64,000 nt of DNA, taken from contig JALQUB010000022.1 in assembly GCA_023268635.1 (NCBI GenBank), positions 1-64,000 on the forward strand, given 5' to 3'. Under the pieces are notes generated by a model, which saw only the letters and a list, made by a program, of their open reading frames with translations, was not told where the DNA came from and did no database searches. Source of the DNA: Pseudomonadales bacterium. GTDB taxonomy: Bacteria; Pseudomonadota; Gammaproteobacteria; Pseudomonadales; Pseudohongiellaceae. The number at the start of each line of letters is the position of its first letter. Within the stretch, counting starts at the first letter, position 1. Made by a program: the position numbers and the translations under genes. Shown here piece by piece: positions 38,116 to 47,673 of this stretch.

Positions 38116-40241
38116 TCCAAGCCTCGACGGACCAATAGAGGTGTCACGTCGGCGTCACGACCACGGAAATCTCTAAATAAACTCATTGCCTCTCGACTAC
38201 CACCTTTCGACAACAAAGTTTGTCGGAAATGATCGCCATTAGCACGCAGCAGGCCACCGTTTTCTTTAAACCATTCGACACTATCCGCATCAAGCACCTC
38301 GCTCCAGATATACGAATAATAACCTGCCGAATACCCCCCTAATATGTGTGAGAAATAGGTGCTGCGATAACGTGGTGGAACCTGTTCAACCGCCACGCCC
38401 GCCTTAGCCAATGCTGCGGCCTCAAACTCGACAATCTCCTCTGCTGTCGGGACTTCGCTTTCGGGAAGCTGATGCAAGGCTTGATCGAGCAACGAGGCCG
38501 CCAAGTATTCGGTCGTTGCGAAGCCTTGATTGAATTTTTGGGTAGCTAATACCTTTTCTAATAATTCCCTAGGCATTGGTTCGCCAGTTTCGAAATGCAC
38601 CGCGTAATTGGCTAACACTTCTGGCCAAGTCGCCCACATTTCATTCACTTGCGAGGGATACTCCACGAAATCACGGGGCACTCGTGTGCCGGAGAAATAC
38701 GGATACTCTACATCTGAAAACAAACCATGCAGCGCATGCCCAAATTCATGGAACATTGTGGTGACCTCATCGAATGTGAGAAGCGTCTCCACGCCTTCGG
38801 CAGGTTTTGTGATATTAAGATGGTTCGCTACTACAGCCTGCGTCTGCATTAGGTGACTCTGAGATACATAGGCATTCATCCATGCGCCACCTCGCTTCGA
38901 TGGACGCGCGTAATAGTCTGCAATGTAAATCCCCAGCGTTGAGCCTGCCGCATCGAAAACGTCGAATACTCGGACGTCCTCTTGATAAATGGGAAGATCG
39001 AATCGCTCGACAAAAGTGATGCCATACAGTTTTTCCGCCGCAAAAAACACACCACGTTTCAGCACATTATCGAGCTCGAAATAAGGGCGCAGCTGTGATT
39101 CGTCGAATGAATAACGCTGTTGACGCAGTTGTTCGCTGTAATATTGCCAGTCCCAAGCGGCGAGCTCGAAGTCTCCCCCTTGCTCGTCAATGATATGTTG
39201 CAGATCCATGGCCTCGCGCCTTGCATTCGCAACGGATGGGGGGGCGAGTGAAGCGAGACGTGCATTTACGGCATCCACTGTCTGTGCTGTCGCATCTTCG
39301 AGCACATACTCAGCATGGCTAGCATAGCCAAGCAAGGCCGCCCTCTCTGCACGCAGCCGAAGCACCTGGGAAAGCACACGAGTATTATCGAACTCGCCCC
39401 CTTTCGAGCCTCGTGAGATAGAGGCATTATAGAGACGCTCTCGAACCGTGCGATTCTGCAGGCTACTCAACGCTGGCTGTCCGCTGGTATTGAGTAGTGG
39501 AATGACAAATTTTCCATCCAATCCTCGCGACTTCGCTTCGGTACTTGCCGCATCTATCAATGCAGCATCTAATCCGTAGAGCTCTTCTCGAGAATCGACA
39601 ACTAGCGCAGATGCATTGACCTCATTTAAGACATTCTGACTGAATTGCGTCTGTAGCAAGGCTAGCTCAGCATTGATCTGTTTTAGGCGTGTCTGTTGCC
39701 CCGCACTCAGCGCGGCACCCGCACGAACAAAATCTGTATGGTATTGTTCGATTAGCCTGACACCCTCTTCATCTAAGCCCAAATCATGACGAGTCTCGAA
39801 CAGCACTTTAATGCGCTCGTAGAGAGCCGGATTTAATACTATCGCGTCATCATGTGCTGCGAGTTCCGGCGCAATTTGCTGTTGTATTGCTTGAATCTCG
39901 TCGTTGGTATGAGCACTAGAAAGCGCAAAGAAAACACTACTCACTCGATTCAATAATTGACCGGAGACCTCTAGCGCGAGGATGGTGTTTTCGAAGCTGG
40001 GTGAGGCCTGCTGATTTGATATAGCATCTGCCTCCTGACGTTGCTCTGCCATGCCTGCTTTAAATGCAGGCAAGTAATGTTCATTGCGTATTACATCGAA
40101 GGGAGGGAACTGCAGCGGCAAATTGCTTTCGAGCGCGAAGGGGTTTTCCTCTTTGAATTCAATATGTTCCTGACCTCTTACGTGTGCAAAATTCATTGCC
40201 AATAATAATCCTAGTGACACGCGAATTGACTTTCTTATCAT
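38112..40241 (-). CDS. dcp: M3-family peptidyl-dipeptidase (Dcp-like), exported
   Basis: A 709-residue zinc metallopeptidase that removes C-terminal dipeptides in relatives. A signal-like N-terminus (SIRVSLGLLLAMNFAHVRG) suggests periplasmic location. The zinc motif HEFGHALH is near residue 497, with the third ligand Glu in YPSQVNEMW downstream. The helical N-terminal half and GGYSAGYYSYIWSEVLDADS near the C-terminus are typical of Dcp/oligopeptidase A. The start ATG overlaps the stop of the DUF2164 gene (ATGA), so the two are coupled. Confidence 0.9.
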   Translation of the reverse strand: MIRKSIRVSLGLLLAMNFAHVRGQEHIEFKEENPFALESNLPLQFPPFDVIRNEHYLPAFKAGMAEQRQEADAISNQQASPSFENTILALEVSGQLLNRVSSVFFALSSAHTNDEIQAIQQQIAPELAAHDDAIVLNPALYERIKVLFETRHDLGLDEEGVRLIEQYHTDFVRAGAALSAGQQTRLKQINAELALLQTQFSQNVLNEVNASALVVDSREELYGLDAALIDAASTEAKSRGLDGKFVIPLLNTSGQPALSSLQNRTVRERLYNASISRGSKGGEFDNTRVLSQVLRLRAERAALLGYASHAEYVLEDATAQTVDAVNARLASLAPPSVANARREAMDLQHIIDEQGGDFELAAWDWQYYSEQLRQQRYSFDESQLRPYFELDNVLKRGVFFAAEKLYGITFVERFDLPIYQEDVRVFDVFDAAGSTLGIYIADYYARPSKRGGAWMNAYVSQSHLMQTQAVVANHLNITKPAEGVETLLTFDEVTTMFHEFGHALHGLFSDVEYPYFSGTRVPRDFVEYPSQVNEMWATWPEVLANYAVHFETGEPMPRELLEKVLATQKFNQGFATTEYLAASLLDQALHQLPESEVPTAEEIVEFEAAALAKAGVAVEQVPPRYRSTYFSHILGGYSAGYYSYIWSEVLDADSVEWFKENGGLLRANGDHFRQTLLSKGGSREAMSLFRDFRGRDADVTPLLVRRGLD

Positions 40242-40489
40242 TGTGAATCCACCTCCTTTTCAAGGCCGTAAACTGAGTCGGTAAAAGTCTCCATGGTCAC
40301 TTCAAGGCTCTTCAGCACATCGGCTAATGCTTGGTTATAAAAATGTGGCCCCATCGATTTAGCGAAAAAATCTAACAAAAATTCCGCGTCGAAGGCCCCG
40401 ATGTCTTGATCGAGTTCATTCTTAAAATAGGACTGAATTTTCTCGACCAACTCCACTTTAAGCTGCCGGTCTAACTCTATAGCCGCCAT
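40238..40489 (-). CDS. DUF2164-family small protein
   Basis: An 83-residue acidic helical protein with unknown function. LVEKIQSYFKNELDQDIGAF and the FYNQALADVLKSLE segment are the DUF2164 pattern. It overlaps dcp by 4 nt. The next gene upstream is the transporter, 38 nt away. Confidence 0.82.
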   Translation of the reverse strand: MAAIELDRQLKVELVEKIQSYFKNELDQDIGAFDAEFLLDFFAKSMGPHFYNQALADVLKSLEVTMETFTDSVYGLEKEVDSQ

Positions 40490-40527
40490 GGAAGCCTCCG
40501 GTTTATAGCCTCAGTGAATAAAGCACA

Positions 40528-41877
40528 TCAGGTGAACTGCTGAAGATAGACGAGAAGTATAGCGATCGGGCAGATGAAGCGTATGTAGAAAGGCCAGATT
40601 CGCCAGAAGAAACCACTCCCTGCCTCGGGCGAACCCTGTCTAATTTCGTCGAGTATGGTCGATCTATTCCATATCCATCCGGCGAAAATACAGAAGAAAA
40701 GTCCCAACAGAGGCTGACTCATCTCGGTTGTTAAGGTCACTACGGAATCAAATAAGACGTCGAAATTCGCAACAATCACCAGAGAGATGATTGCGATAAC
40801 GCCACCGATGAAAACCGCCGCAGCAGGTCGACGCACGGCTTTCTTCTCGACAACAAAAGAGACAGGAACCTCGAGCATTGAAATTGAAGATGTAAGCGAC
40901 GCAATGACCATCAATGCGAAGAATGCAGCTGCGACCACTCCGCCTATAATGCCCATGCTATCGAACAGCGCCGGTAACACCGAGATGATTAATCCCGGAC
41001 CCGCGATCAACGCTCCACTATCGCTATAAATCTCTACGCCACTTGCCAACGCCACATACATGGCCGGCAAAATCAGCAGACCCGCAAGCACCGCAATTCC
41101 CACATCGAGTAATGCGACAAGACTTCCAATTAGCGGCAAGTTTTCACTCTTGCTGATATAGGAGCCATACACAAGCATCGTACCGACACCTAAAGACAAG
41201 GAGAAAAATGCTTGTCCCATCGCGCTCACAAGCAGGTTAGGTTGAGCGAGCGCTGCAAAGTTTGGAACGAGGTAGGCGCGAAGACCCTCGGTAGCTCCAG
41301 GAAGAGTCATCACATAGAAGATCAGGCAAAGCAGGATAAGCACTAAAGACGGCATGAGTCGAGTAGCCCACTTCTCAATGCCTTCCTTCACGCCTGCACT
41401 GATGATCAAAATCGTAAGCAGCATAAACACCACGACGAATAATGCGTTGCGCGTGACGCCATCGCTCACTAGCCAATTTGCAAAACCGTCTAGCCCTAAC
41501 CATACGGCGAAAGGTTGAATCAGGAATGCTAACATCCAGCCGCTCACGATCGCGTAGAAGCTGAGGATGAAGCTTACGGTAATGATGCCGAGCACACCGA
41601 CCATTGTGCCGAATGCCCTGCTCTTAGCACCGGTCGCAATAAGCTGCAATGCGGTGACACCATTTGCGCGTGCATGCCGCCCAATGATGAGCTCCGCCAT
41701 TAGCGCAGGGTACGCTAGTGCGAATGCGAGCAATAGATACGCGAAGAGAAAGGCCGCGCCGCCATTCTCTGCCGCATTGGTCGGGAAGCCCCAGATATTG
41801 CCCAGTCCAACTGCCGAGCCGGCCGCTGCCATGAGAAAGCCAAATCGAGAGCTAAATTCACCACGCGGACTCGCCAT
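40528..41877 (-). CDS. Sodium-dependent transporter of the NSS (SNF) family
   Basis: A 449-residue protein with 11 to 12 transmembrane helices. The first helix reads GSAVGLGNIWGFPTNAAENG, the conserved unwound Na+/substrate site of LeuT-type carriers, but with GFP where most have RFP. LeuT-like carriers import amino acids or related amines with Na+; the substrate here cannot be told. ATG start without a strong ribosome site. It follows the cyclophilin gene by 35 nt. Confidence 0.9.
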   Translation of the reverse strand: MASPRGEFSSRFGFLMAAAGSAVGLGNIWGFPTNAAENGGAAFLFAYLLLAFALAYPALMAELIIGRHARANGVTALQLIATGAKSRAFGTMVGVLGIITVSFILSFYAIVSGWMLAFLIQPFAVWLGLDGFANWLVSDGVTRNALFVVVFMLLTILIISAGVKEGIEKWATRLMPSLVLILLCLIFYVMTLPGATEGLRAYLVPNFAALAQPNLLVSAMGQAFFSLSLGVGTMLVYGSYISKSENLPLIGSLVALLDVGIAVLAGLLILPAMYVALASGVEIYSDSGALIAGPGLIISVLPALFDSMGIIGGVVAAAFFALMVIASLTSSISMLEVPVSFVVEKKAVRRPAAAVFIGGVIAIISLVIVANFDVLFDSVVTLTTEMSQPLLGLFFCIFAGWIWNRSTILDEIRQGSPEAGSGFFWRIWPFYIRFICPIAILLVYLQQFT

Positions 41878-41912
41878 TTTTATTATCCTTATTTTCGAAT
41901 TCGCCAGCTTGC

Positions 41913-42869
41913 TTAGATGTCGTAGGACTCGAGAAGGAATCGAGCATTCGCGGCATCGATTAGTCTGAATACGACATTGTTAATGATGGATACGCTGCCA
42001 TTCATATTGACTTCCAGCGAGGGAATCGTGAGCAGTCCGGCTGTGCTGTCATAATTTGCTATGCCATCGAAAGTCGCCTGCCTAGGTATCACACTCTCTG
42101 CATTAGCCTGTATGACAAATCCGAGATCTGAAGCCACCGAATTAAAATTGAGGCTTATTAGCTGAGCTCCCGCATCGATATTGACCGAGCTTATTAGCAG
42201 CCCGGTCGCACTTTCATAAACATGTGTCGCAGAGCTAAAACGCTGAGTCACTTCGGCGTTTAGGTAAACGAAAGTGAGCGGATTCGTATAGAAGTCTGAG
42301 AAATACGGAGCATTCGGCGCCTTCGCCCCTAGACTTACATAGGGCAAAGCATCGATAGCATCGAGCACTTCCATGCCGTCACCCAACACCGTTCCGAACA
42401 CAGTGAACCCACCATTGTTTTCATCGAGGTTTGAGCTATTGTCTTGAAGGTTCACAAACCATTGATTTGTGGCACTATCCGGATCACCGTCCACCTTCGC
42501 CATCGCGACGGTACCACGCACATTCGACGCCCCAAATTCGTTTGCAACGGTGTTACCCACAGGTACGTCAATCGGACCCTCGTAAAGTTCGAATCTATAG
42601 GCGCCACCCTGCACCACAAAATTGTCGACAGCTCGATGGATATACGTGCCATTGAAGTCATTGCGTTCAACATAGCCCAGGAAGTTAGCGACCGTAAGCG
42701 GGGCAGATTCATCTAAGAGTTCAATAGAATAGTCTCCGACGCTAGTGCTAATACGCACGATAGTGCCCGCATAACTCGAGAAACTCGCCAAAGAGAGTGC
42801 CAATGTGGCCGCCGCGGCTAGGAAACCGGCGAAGAAACGCTTTTTCTGCTTACTTTCGATTACTGGCAT
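41913..42869 (-). CDS. Secreted cyclophilin-type peptidyl-prolyl isomerase with extra C-terminal domain
   Basis: 318 residues. A signal peptide (FFAGFLAAAATLALSLASFSSYAG) is followed by a cyclophilin domain (about 38-205) with the catalytic Arg in YIHRAVDNFVVQGG and a GTVAMAK...NQWFVNL core. The last 110 residues form a second beta-rich region (SSATHVYESATGLL...) that I do not recognise and that is absent in short bacterial PpiA/PpiB. Likely a periplasmic or extracellular folding catalyst. It is divergent from the Hsp70-like gene. Confidence 0.85.
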   Translation of the reverse strand: MPVIESKQKKRFFAGFLAAAATLALSLASFSSYAGTIVRISTSVGDYSIELLDESAPLTVANFLGYVERNDFNGTYIHRAVDNFVVQGGAYRFELYEGPIDVPVGNTVANEFGASNVRGTVAMAKVDGDPDSATNQWFVNLQDNSSNLDENNGGFTVFGTVLGDGMEVLDAIDALPYVSLGAKAPNAPYFSDFYTNPLTFVYLNAEVTQRFSSATHVYESATGLLISSVNIDAGAQLISLNFNSVASDLGFVIQANAESVIPRQATFDGIANYDSTAGLLTIPSLEVNMNGSVSIINNVVFRLIDAANARFLLESYDI

Positions 42870-43047
42870 AGCTTAATTCTTCTCTAACATCTAAGAATCG
42901 CATTGTAACTGTGGCATCGCCATGGCGCTACAGGCATGAATCGATCGCAAGCTCACGGGAAGGTAGAGCCTACAAGGCTGCTTATGCTATCGTCTCGCTC
43001 CGGCCCAATAGGCCACGAATAAAGCTTTATTTTGTAGGACAAGCACC

Positions 43048-44511
43048 GTGACTTCCAAGCAACACTCCCTCCAACGATCAATCCCTAATACCGAAAAACG
43101 TCTGGGAATCGGCGTCGACTACGGTACGAGCAATAGCGCCGCAGCGATTTTCGATGGCGAGCGAGTAACCATCATTAATCTCGAACAACATGCCAAAGTG
43201 ATGCCGAGCGCAATCTACATAAACCGAGATTATCAGATCGTTACCGGACAAGAGGCTATCGAAGAATACGTCCGCAGCAATACCGGCAGAACAGTCGAGT
43301 TGAGCGCCGAGATATTGGGGGAAGGAAGGACTACAACTGGCCAAATAGGCGACCATGGATTACCCGAGGAGGCATCCACCTCTCTGATCTACGGACAATC
43401 GTTGGTCGATGGTGGGCAGCAGGGTCGTCTCTTTCGCGGCGTAAAGCGATTGCTTGGAAATAATGAGACACAGCGGCTCATGGTATTCGACAAGCCATTC
43501 CGCCTCGTAGCGCTCATTACCCCCCTACTCGTTCGAATACGATCGACGATAGCGGCTCAGCTCCCAATCAACCTGCAGCCTAGACCTTTTATCGATCATG
43601 CCTGCATCGGTCATCCGGTGAATTTTGAAGGCAGCCATAGCGATAAAAACCACGCTGCGCTATCGGCGTTATCCGAGAGCTACGGCTATGCGGAATTCAA
43701 ACAACAAAGCTTCTTCCAAGAACCGAATGCGGCGGCACTAAGCTACTTGCACGCAAACCCTCAACTCCAATCCCGCACACTACTCGCGGTCGATTTCGGC
43801 GGCGGCACGCTAGATCTTTGCGTCATCAAACACACAAACGATGATTTTGAAGTCGTCGCCACACACGGCATAGGACTCGGCGGGGATCACATCGATCAAC
43901 TCTTATTCCGAGAATTAATCTTTCCTTTACTCGGAAAGGGGGAACGATGGCGTCGCGCCGGTGAGGATCGGGAAATCGAAACAGCCTTTCCATTTGAAGA
44001 ATATGAAGACCTACTCCTAAATTGGGCTGTAAGCTATATGCTCAATCAGAATAAGTACACGACTCCACTGCACCAACGCATCCTAGAAGGAGACGATGCC
44101 GCGGTAAAATTCCAACGACTCTACGACCTCATCAAGAATAATTATAGTTATTTAGTATTTCAGCTATTAAAGGACTTAAAGGCTGAACTATCTTATAAAG
44201 AGAGTGCCTTGCTCGATATTCCCGAGCTCGATATTGAGATCACACTGACTCGAGAGCATTTCGAACAAATCATCGCCGAACCGCTCATCAAATTGAACGC
44301 AGCTGTCGAAAAAACACTGGAATTGGCAGGGATTTCGGAACAAGAGATCGAGCTCGTTATTCGCACTGGAGGCTCATCGCTCATCCCCGCAGTCAAGGAC
44401 ATTCTCGATTCCAGATTTCCCAACAAAGTCGTTGAGCATGATCCATTCACCAGCGTCGCAGCTGGCCTTGCGATCGCGGAGTATCTCGGCGCGGCCGAAT
44501 TAAAGCACTAA
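43048..44511 (+). CDS. yegD: YegD-like Hsp70 ATPase without substrate-binding domain
   Basis: A 487-residue actin/Hsp70-fold ATPase. Phosphate-1 motif GVDYGTSNSAAAIFDG is near residue 22, phosphate-2 LLAVDFGGGTLDLCVI near 247, and the adenosine motif RTGGSSLIPAVKD near 450. It ends right after the nucleotide-binding domain, so the DnaK-type peptide-binding and lid domains are missing, as in YegD. GTG start with AGGA 8 nt upstream. Its client is unknown. The stop interlocks with that of the convergent DUF6702 gene (CTAA). Confidence 0.87.
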   Translation: MTSKQHSLQRSIPNTEKRLGIGVDYGTSNSAAAIFDGERVTIINLEQHAKVMPSAIYINRDYQIVTGQEAIEEYVRSNTGRTVELSAEILGEGRTTTGQIGDHGLPEEASTSLIYGQSLVDGGQQGRLFRGVKRLLGNNETQRLMVFDKPFRLVALITPLLVRIRSTIAAQLPINLQPRPFIDHACIGHPVNFEGSHSDKNHAALSALSESYGYAEFKQQSFFQEPNAAALSYLHANPQLQSRTLLAVDFGGGTLDLCVIKHTNDDFEVVATHGIGLGGDHIDQLLFRELIFPLLGKGERWRRAGEDREIETAFPFEEYEDLLLNWAVSYMLNQNKYTTPLHQRILEGDDAAVKFQRLYDLIKNNYSYLVFQLLKDLKAELSYKESALLDIPELDIEITLTREHFEQIIAEPLIKLNAAVEKTLELAGISEQEIELVIRTGGSSLIPAVKDILDSRFPNKVVEHDPFTSVAAGLAIAEYLGAAELKH

Positions 44512-45068
44512 GGCAAGTCCACACTTATTGCATCGGCTCCGTCGGTAAAACTCACACTCTCGATTCGTCCGTCTCGCTCTAGGTTAACCAGATTCGCTTG
44601 GTCAGGCCACACATCGCGCAGAATGCTATTAATAATCCTCAGCCTCGTAAGCCCTTCGGGTGCATTCTCGAGAAAACCAACGGCCTCCTGGTAGATCCAG
44701 ATATATTGCCCATCGATTTCTTCACCCAAATAATCTAACGAAACAGGGACTAAATCCTGCCCCTCGATATCGATCGCCACTGCGAATCTATTGGCCACAT
44801 AACTGCCAAATAGTGCACGCGATTCTGCCGACTCAAAAAGATCCTGCTTCTCTCCGAAGACCACTGTCGCCGCATGTTCCGCATCATGCAAAAACAGCCG
44901 GTGCATCACTTCGAAATTTCCGCTATTACTATTAAATAGCAGCCGAGTTACAGCGGTTTTTTGTTGATGGGCTTGACTCGCTAGCGGCCAAATAAGTAGA
45001 CAAGAGAGGACGAGACGCAAGAACGCGTCTCGTCCTCTAGAAAAATTAGCAGCTTTCGCTGTCGTCAT
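44508..45068 (-). CDS. DUF6702-like exported protein
   Basis: A 186-residue protein with a signal-like segment (LRLVLSCLLIWPLASQAHQQK). The mature start HQQKTAVTRLLFN...NFEVMHRLFLHDAEHA matches what I recall as DUF6702, a small beta-rich family of unknown function. The ATG lies inside the 3' end of the M1-peptidase gene (23-nt overlap), so the two are likely coupled and may act together in the envelope. Confidence 0.7.
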   Translation of the reverse strand: MTTAKAANFSRGRDAFLRLVLSCLLIWPLASQAHQQKTAVTRLLFNSNSGNFEVMHRLFLHDAEHAATVVFGEKQDLFESAESRALFGSYVANRFAVAIDIEGQDLVPVSLDYLGEEIDGQYIWIYQEAVGFLENAPEGLTRLRIINSILRDVWPDQANLVNLERDGRIESVSFTDGADAISVDLP

Positions 45069-47508
45069 CGTCTTCGCTCTTCAGCTCAGTCTTAATATCT
45101 TGCATCACATCACGTGCTACACGCTGGCTGCTTGATGAAGACTTAAAGCTCTCAATACGAGAAGGCACTATGCGGCGAGGGTAGTAGTTATTCTCTATAT
45201 CCGCGTCCGCAGTTTCCATTTGTGGGTCTATTGTCAGTGAGACAATTTCACGTTCACTGACCAGGAGTTTTTTAACTGCCTTCGGTGAACGACGCCAAAT
45301 CTCGGCGGGGTAACGAATTTGTTCTTTCGACCCATCAGCATATTCAACATCAAGGATTATCGGCATGACGAGACCACCCTTGTTTGCGAATTCGAGCAGA
45401 TAGTAATTACGGTCTTCGCTCACCGCTTTATCGAGAACTGCACGCTCCCAATCTTCTAAGCCCTCGAGGAACGAGTTATAGGCGTTACGCTCTTTATTCG
45501 TGACAGTGAACTCATCGTTGTCATCGTAGAAGTCACGCACATCTGGATTGCGTTCCACCCAAGTGCGCATGCCCTCAGCGCGATTTGCCTCACTGAATAC
45601 AGAGGGCGAGAAGGCCTTGTCATCCTCACGCTCGCGCGCGAAATCGATGTCAGGATTTTCAGTATTCATTCTCATCTGATAGACGCGCTCGAGCGAGATA
45701 TCAACGTGATCGGTGGTGTAGAACCAACCTCGCCAGAACCAATCTAGATCGATTCCCGACGCTTCTTCCATAGTCCTGAAGAAGTCCGACGGAGTTGGAC
45801 GCTTAAACTCCCAGCGTTTTGCGTATTCCTTGAAGGCGAAATCGAAGAGCTCGCGCCCCATAATTGTCTCGCGCAGAATATTCAACGCTGTCGCTGGTTT
45901 TGCATAAGCATTAGAACCCAAGCGCAGAACACTGTCTGACTGAGTCATTATTGGCACTTGATTGCTCGAAACCATGTAATCCACGATGTATCGAGGTTCG
46001 ACGCCCCAAGGAATTTCGGCGTCCCACTCTCGACCAGCGACACCGTCGAGATAGCTGTTAATTCCCTCATCCATCCATGTCCATTGACGCTCATCCGAGT
46101 TCACGATCATGGGGAAGTAGAAATGGCCAACTTCGTGGATAACCACACCGAGAAGGAAACGCTTTTCCGCTAATGTATACGTGCGGCTGCCATCATCCTG
46201 CAGCGTAGTCCGAGGTCCGTTGAACGTGATCATGGGATATTCCATGCCGCCGACGAAACCGACGTTCACTGACTGCGCAGTCGGATAAGGAAAATCGAAG
46301 GAGAATCGGCTATAGACCTCAAGCGTATGGATTACGGCTTCAGTAGAGTACTTCGCCCACAAATCCCCGCCTTCCTTAGGCCAGAAGGACATTGCCAAGA
46401 CAAAATCTTGCTCAGCACCTTCCTGTCTGTAGCCCTTCGCATCCCAAATATACTTGCGTGAAGAAGACCATGCGAAGTCGCGAACATTCTCGGCACTGAA
46501 GCGCCAAGTCTTCACCTCGTCCGTTCCTGCCTCCTCATTGGCGAGAGCCTCTTCCGGAGTCACGATAAACACCGGACGATCGGCCGTCGCCGCCTCTTTC
46601 AATCGATCACGTTGTTCACTCGTCAGCACTTGATTGGCATTTTGTAGCTCACCCGTGGCGGCTACAATATGGTCTGCAGGCACAGTCATGGCGACTTCGT
46701 AGTCACCGAATTCCAGCGTGAATTCACCCGAGCCTAGAAACTCTTTGTTCGTCCACCCTTCATAATCCGTGTACGCGACCAACCGAGGAAACCATTGCGC
46801 GAGCGCATAAATGGTATTCCCGTTTTCGCCTTCATCGGCGAAGTGCTCATAGCCCGCTCGCGGTCCGATCACATCACCATTCACGATGTTGTAGGCATAA
46901 TCTATTTTTAACTCGACCGACGCGCCAGAGCGCAGCTCACGGGCGAGATCTATTCGCATCAATGTGCCCACAATTGTGTGCGTGAGTGCGTTGCCAGAGC
47001 CATCAACTACCGACTGGATGTCATACCCCAACGCGGCCTCTTCCATGTACTGGATTTCACGTAGTTGACCCAGGCTCACTCTGGCAGGTGTAGTTGGCTC
47101 GGGATTGGAGCGATTAAACGTCTGACTCAACTGTGCGATGGAATCATTGCGGAATCGATTCTGATCAAGCTGTAACCACAAATAGCTCAGTGTGTCCGGA
47201 GAATTGTTCTGGTAAGTGATCTCCTCACTACCCTGTATGCGATGGGCATCTTCATCGAGGGTCACCTCGATATCGTAATCTACCTTCTGTTGCCAGTATT
47301 GATGCCCAGGCTGTCCTGCCGCATTGCGGTAGACATTCGCTGTAGGCAACACTTCATCTAATTGGCGGAATTTGTCTTGGAAATCGCCTTTAGTCTGCTG
47401 GACACCCTGCGCCAAGGCTAATGAGCTGAGCATACTGGTCAGTATTCCTAGCATGCTCACGCGAACTAGCGCTGTACGTGGCGACTTATTGTATTTCGGA
47501 TCTATCAT
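45046..47508 (-). CDS. M1-family zinc metallopeptidase, exported
   Basis: An 820-residue gluzincin. Signal peptide near 15-34 (MLGILTSMLSSLALAQG). The N-terminal beta domain is followed by a catalytic domain with HEVGHFYFP near residue 457 and the third ligand Glu in WTWMDEG 18 residues later. The usual exopeptidase motif GAMEN is replaced by GGMEYP near 420, as in a branch of M1 proteins not proven to be aminopeptidases. The protein ends in an Asp/Ser-rich tail with a terminal Cys. The substrate is unknown. It is divergent from the hydroxylase gene. Confidence 0.88.
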   Translation of the reverse strand: MIDPKYNKSPRTALVRVSMLGILTSMLSSLALAQGVQQTKGDFQDKFRQLDEVLPTANVYRNAAGQPGHQYWQQKVDYDIEVTLDEDAHRIQGSEEITYQNNSPDTLSYLWLQLDQNRFRNDSIAQLSQTFNRSNPEPTTPARVSLGQLREIQYMEEAALGYDIQSVVDGSGNALTHTIVGTLMRIDLARELRSGASVELKIDYAYNIVNGDVIGPRAGYEHFADEGENGNTIYALAQWFPRLVAYTDYEGWTNKEFLGSGEFTLEFGDYEVAMTVPADHIVAATGELQNANQVLTSEQRDRLKEAATADRPVFIVTPEEALANEEAGTDEVKTWRFSAENVRDFAWSSSRKYIWDAKGYRQEGAEQDFVLAMSFWPKEGGDLWAKYSTEAVIHTLEVYSRFSFDFPYPTAQSVNVGFVGGMEYPMITFNGPRTTLQDDGSRTYTLAEKRFLLGVVIHEVGHFYFPMIVNSDERQWTWMDEGINSYLDGVAGREWDAEIPWGVEPRYIVDYMVSSNQVPIMTQSDSVLRLGSNAYAKPATALNILRETIMGRELFDFAFKEYAKRWEFKRPTPSDFFRTMEEASGIDLDWFWRGWFYTTDHVDISLERVYQMRMNTENPDIDFAREREDDKAFSPSVFSEANRAEGMRTWVERNPDVRDFYDDNDEFTVTNKERNAYNSFLEGLEDWERAVLDKAVSEDRNYYLLEFANKGGLVMPIILDVEYADGSKEQIRYPAEIWRRSPKAVKKLLVSEREIVSLTIDPQMETADADIENNYYPRRIVPSRIESFKSSSSSQRVARDVMQDIKTELKSEDDDDSESC

Positions 47509-47673
47509 CGGTAGATTCCTGTCTTTAATATGAAAAACGTAAAACTAAACGGCGCTCATAATACTCTGTCTGGATGACTTTTTGAATATTACGGCCAAAA
47601 ACCCTGCGGATACTGCGCAGAAGCGTTCAAAGGCATCCCAGCTACTGCAATCGAGATAATTAGCGAGATAACT

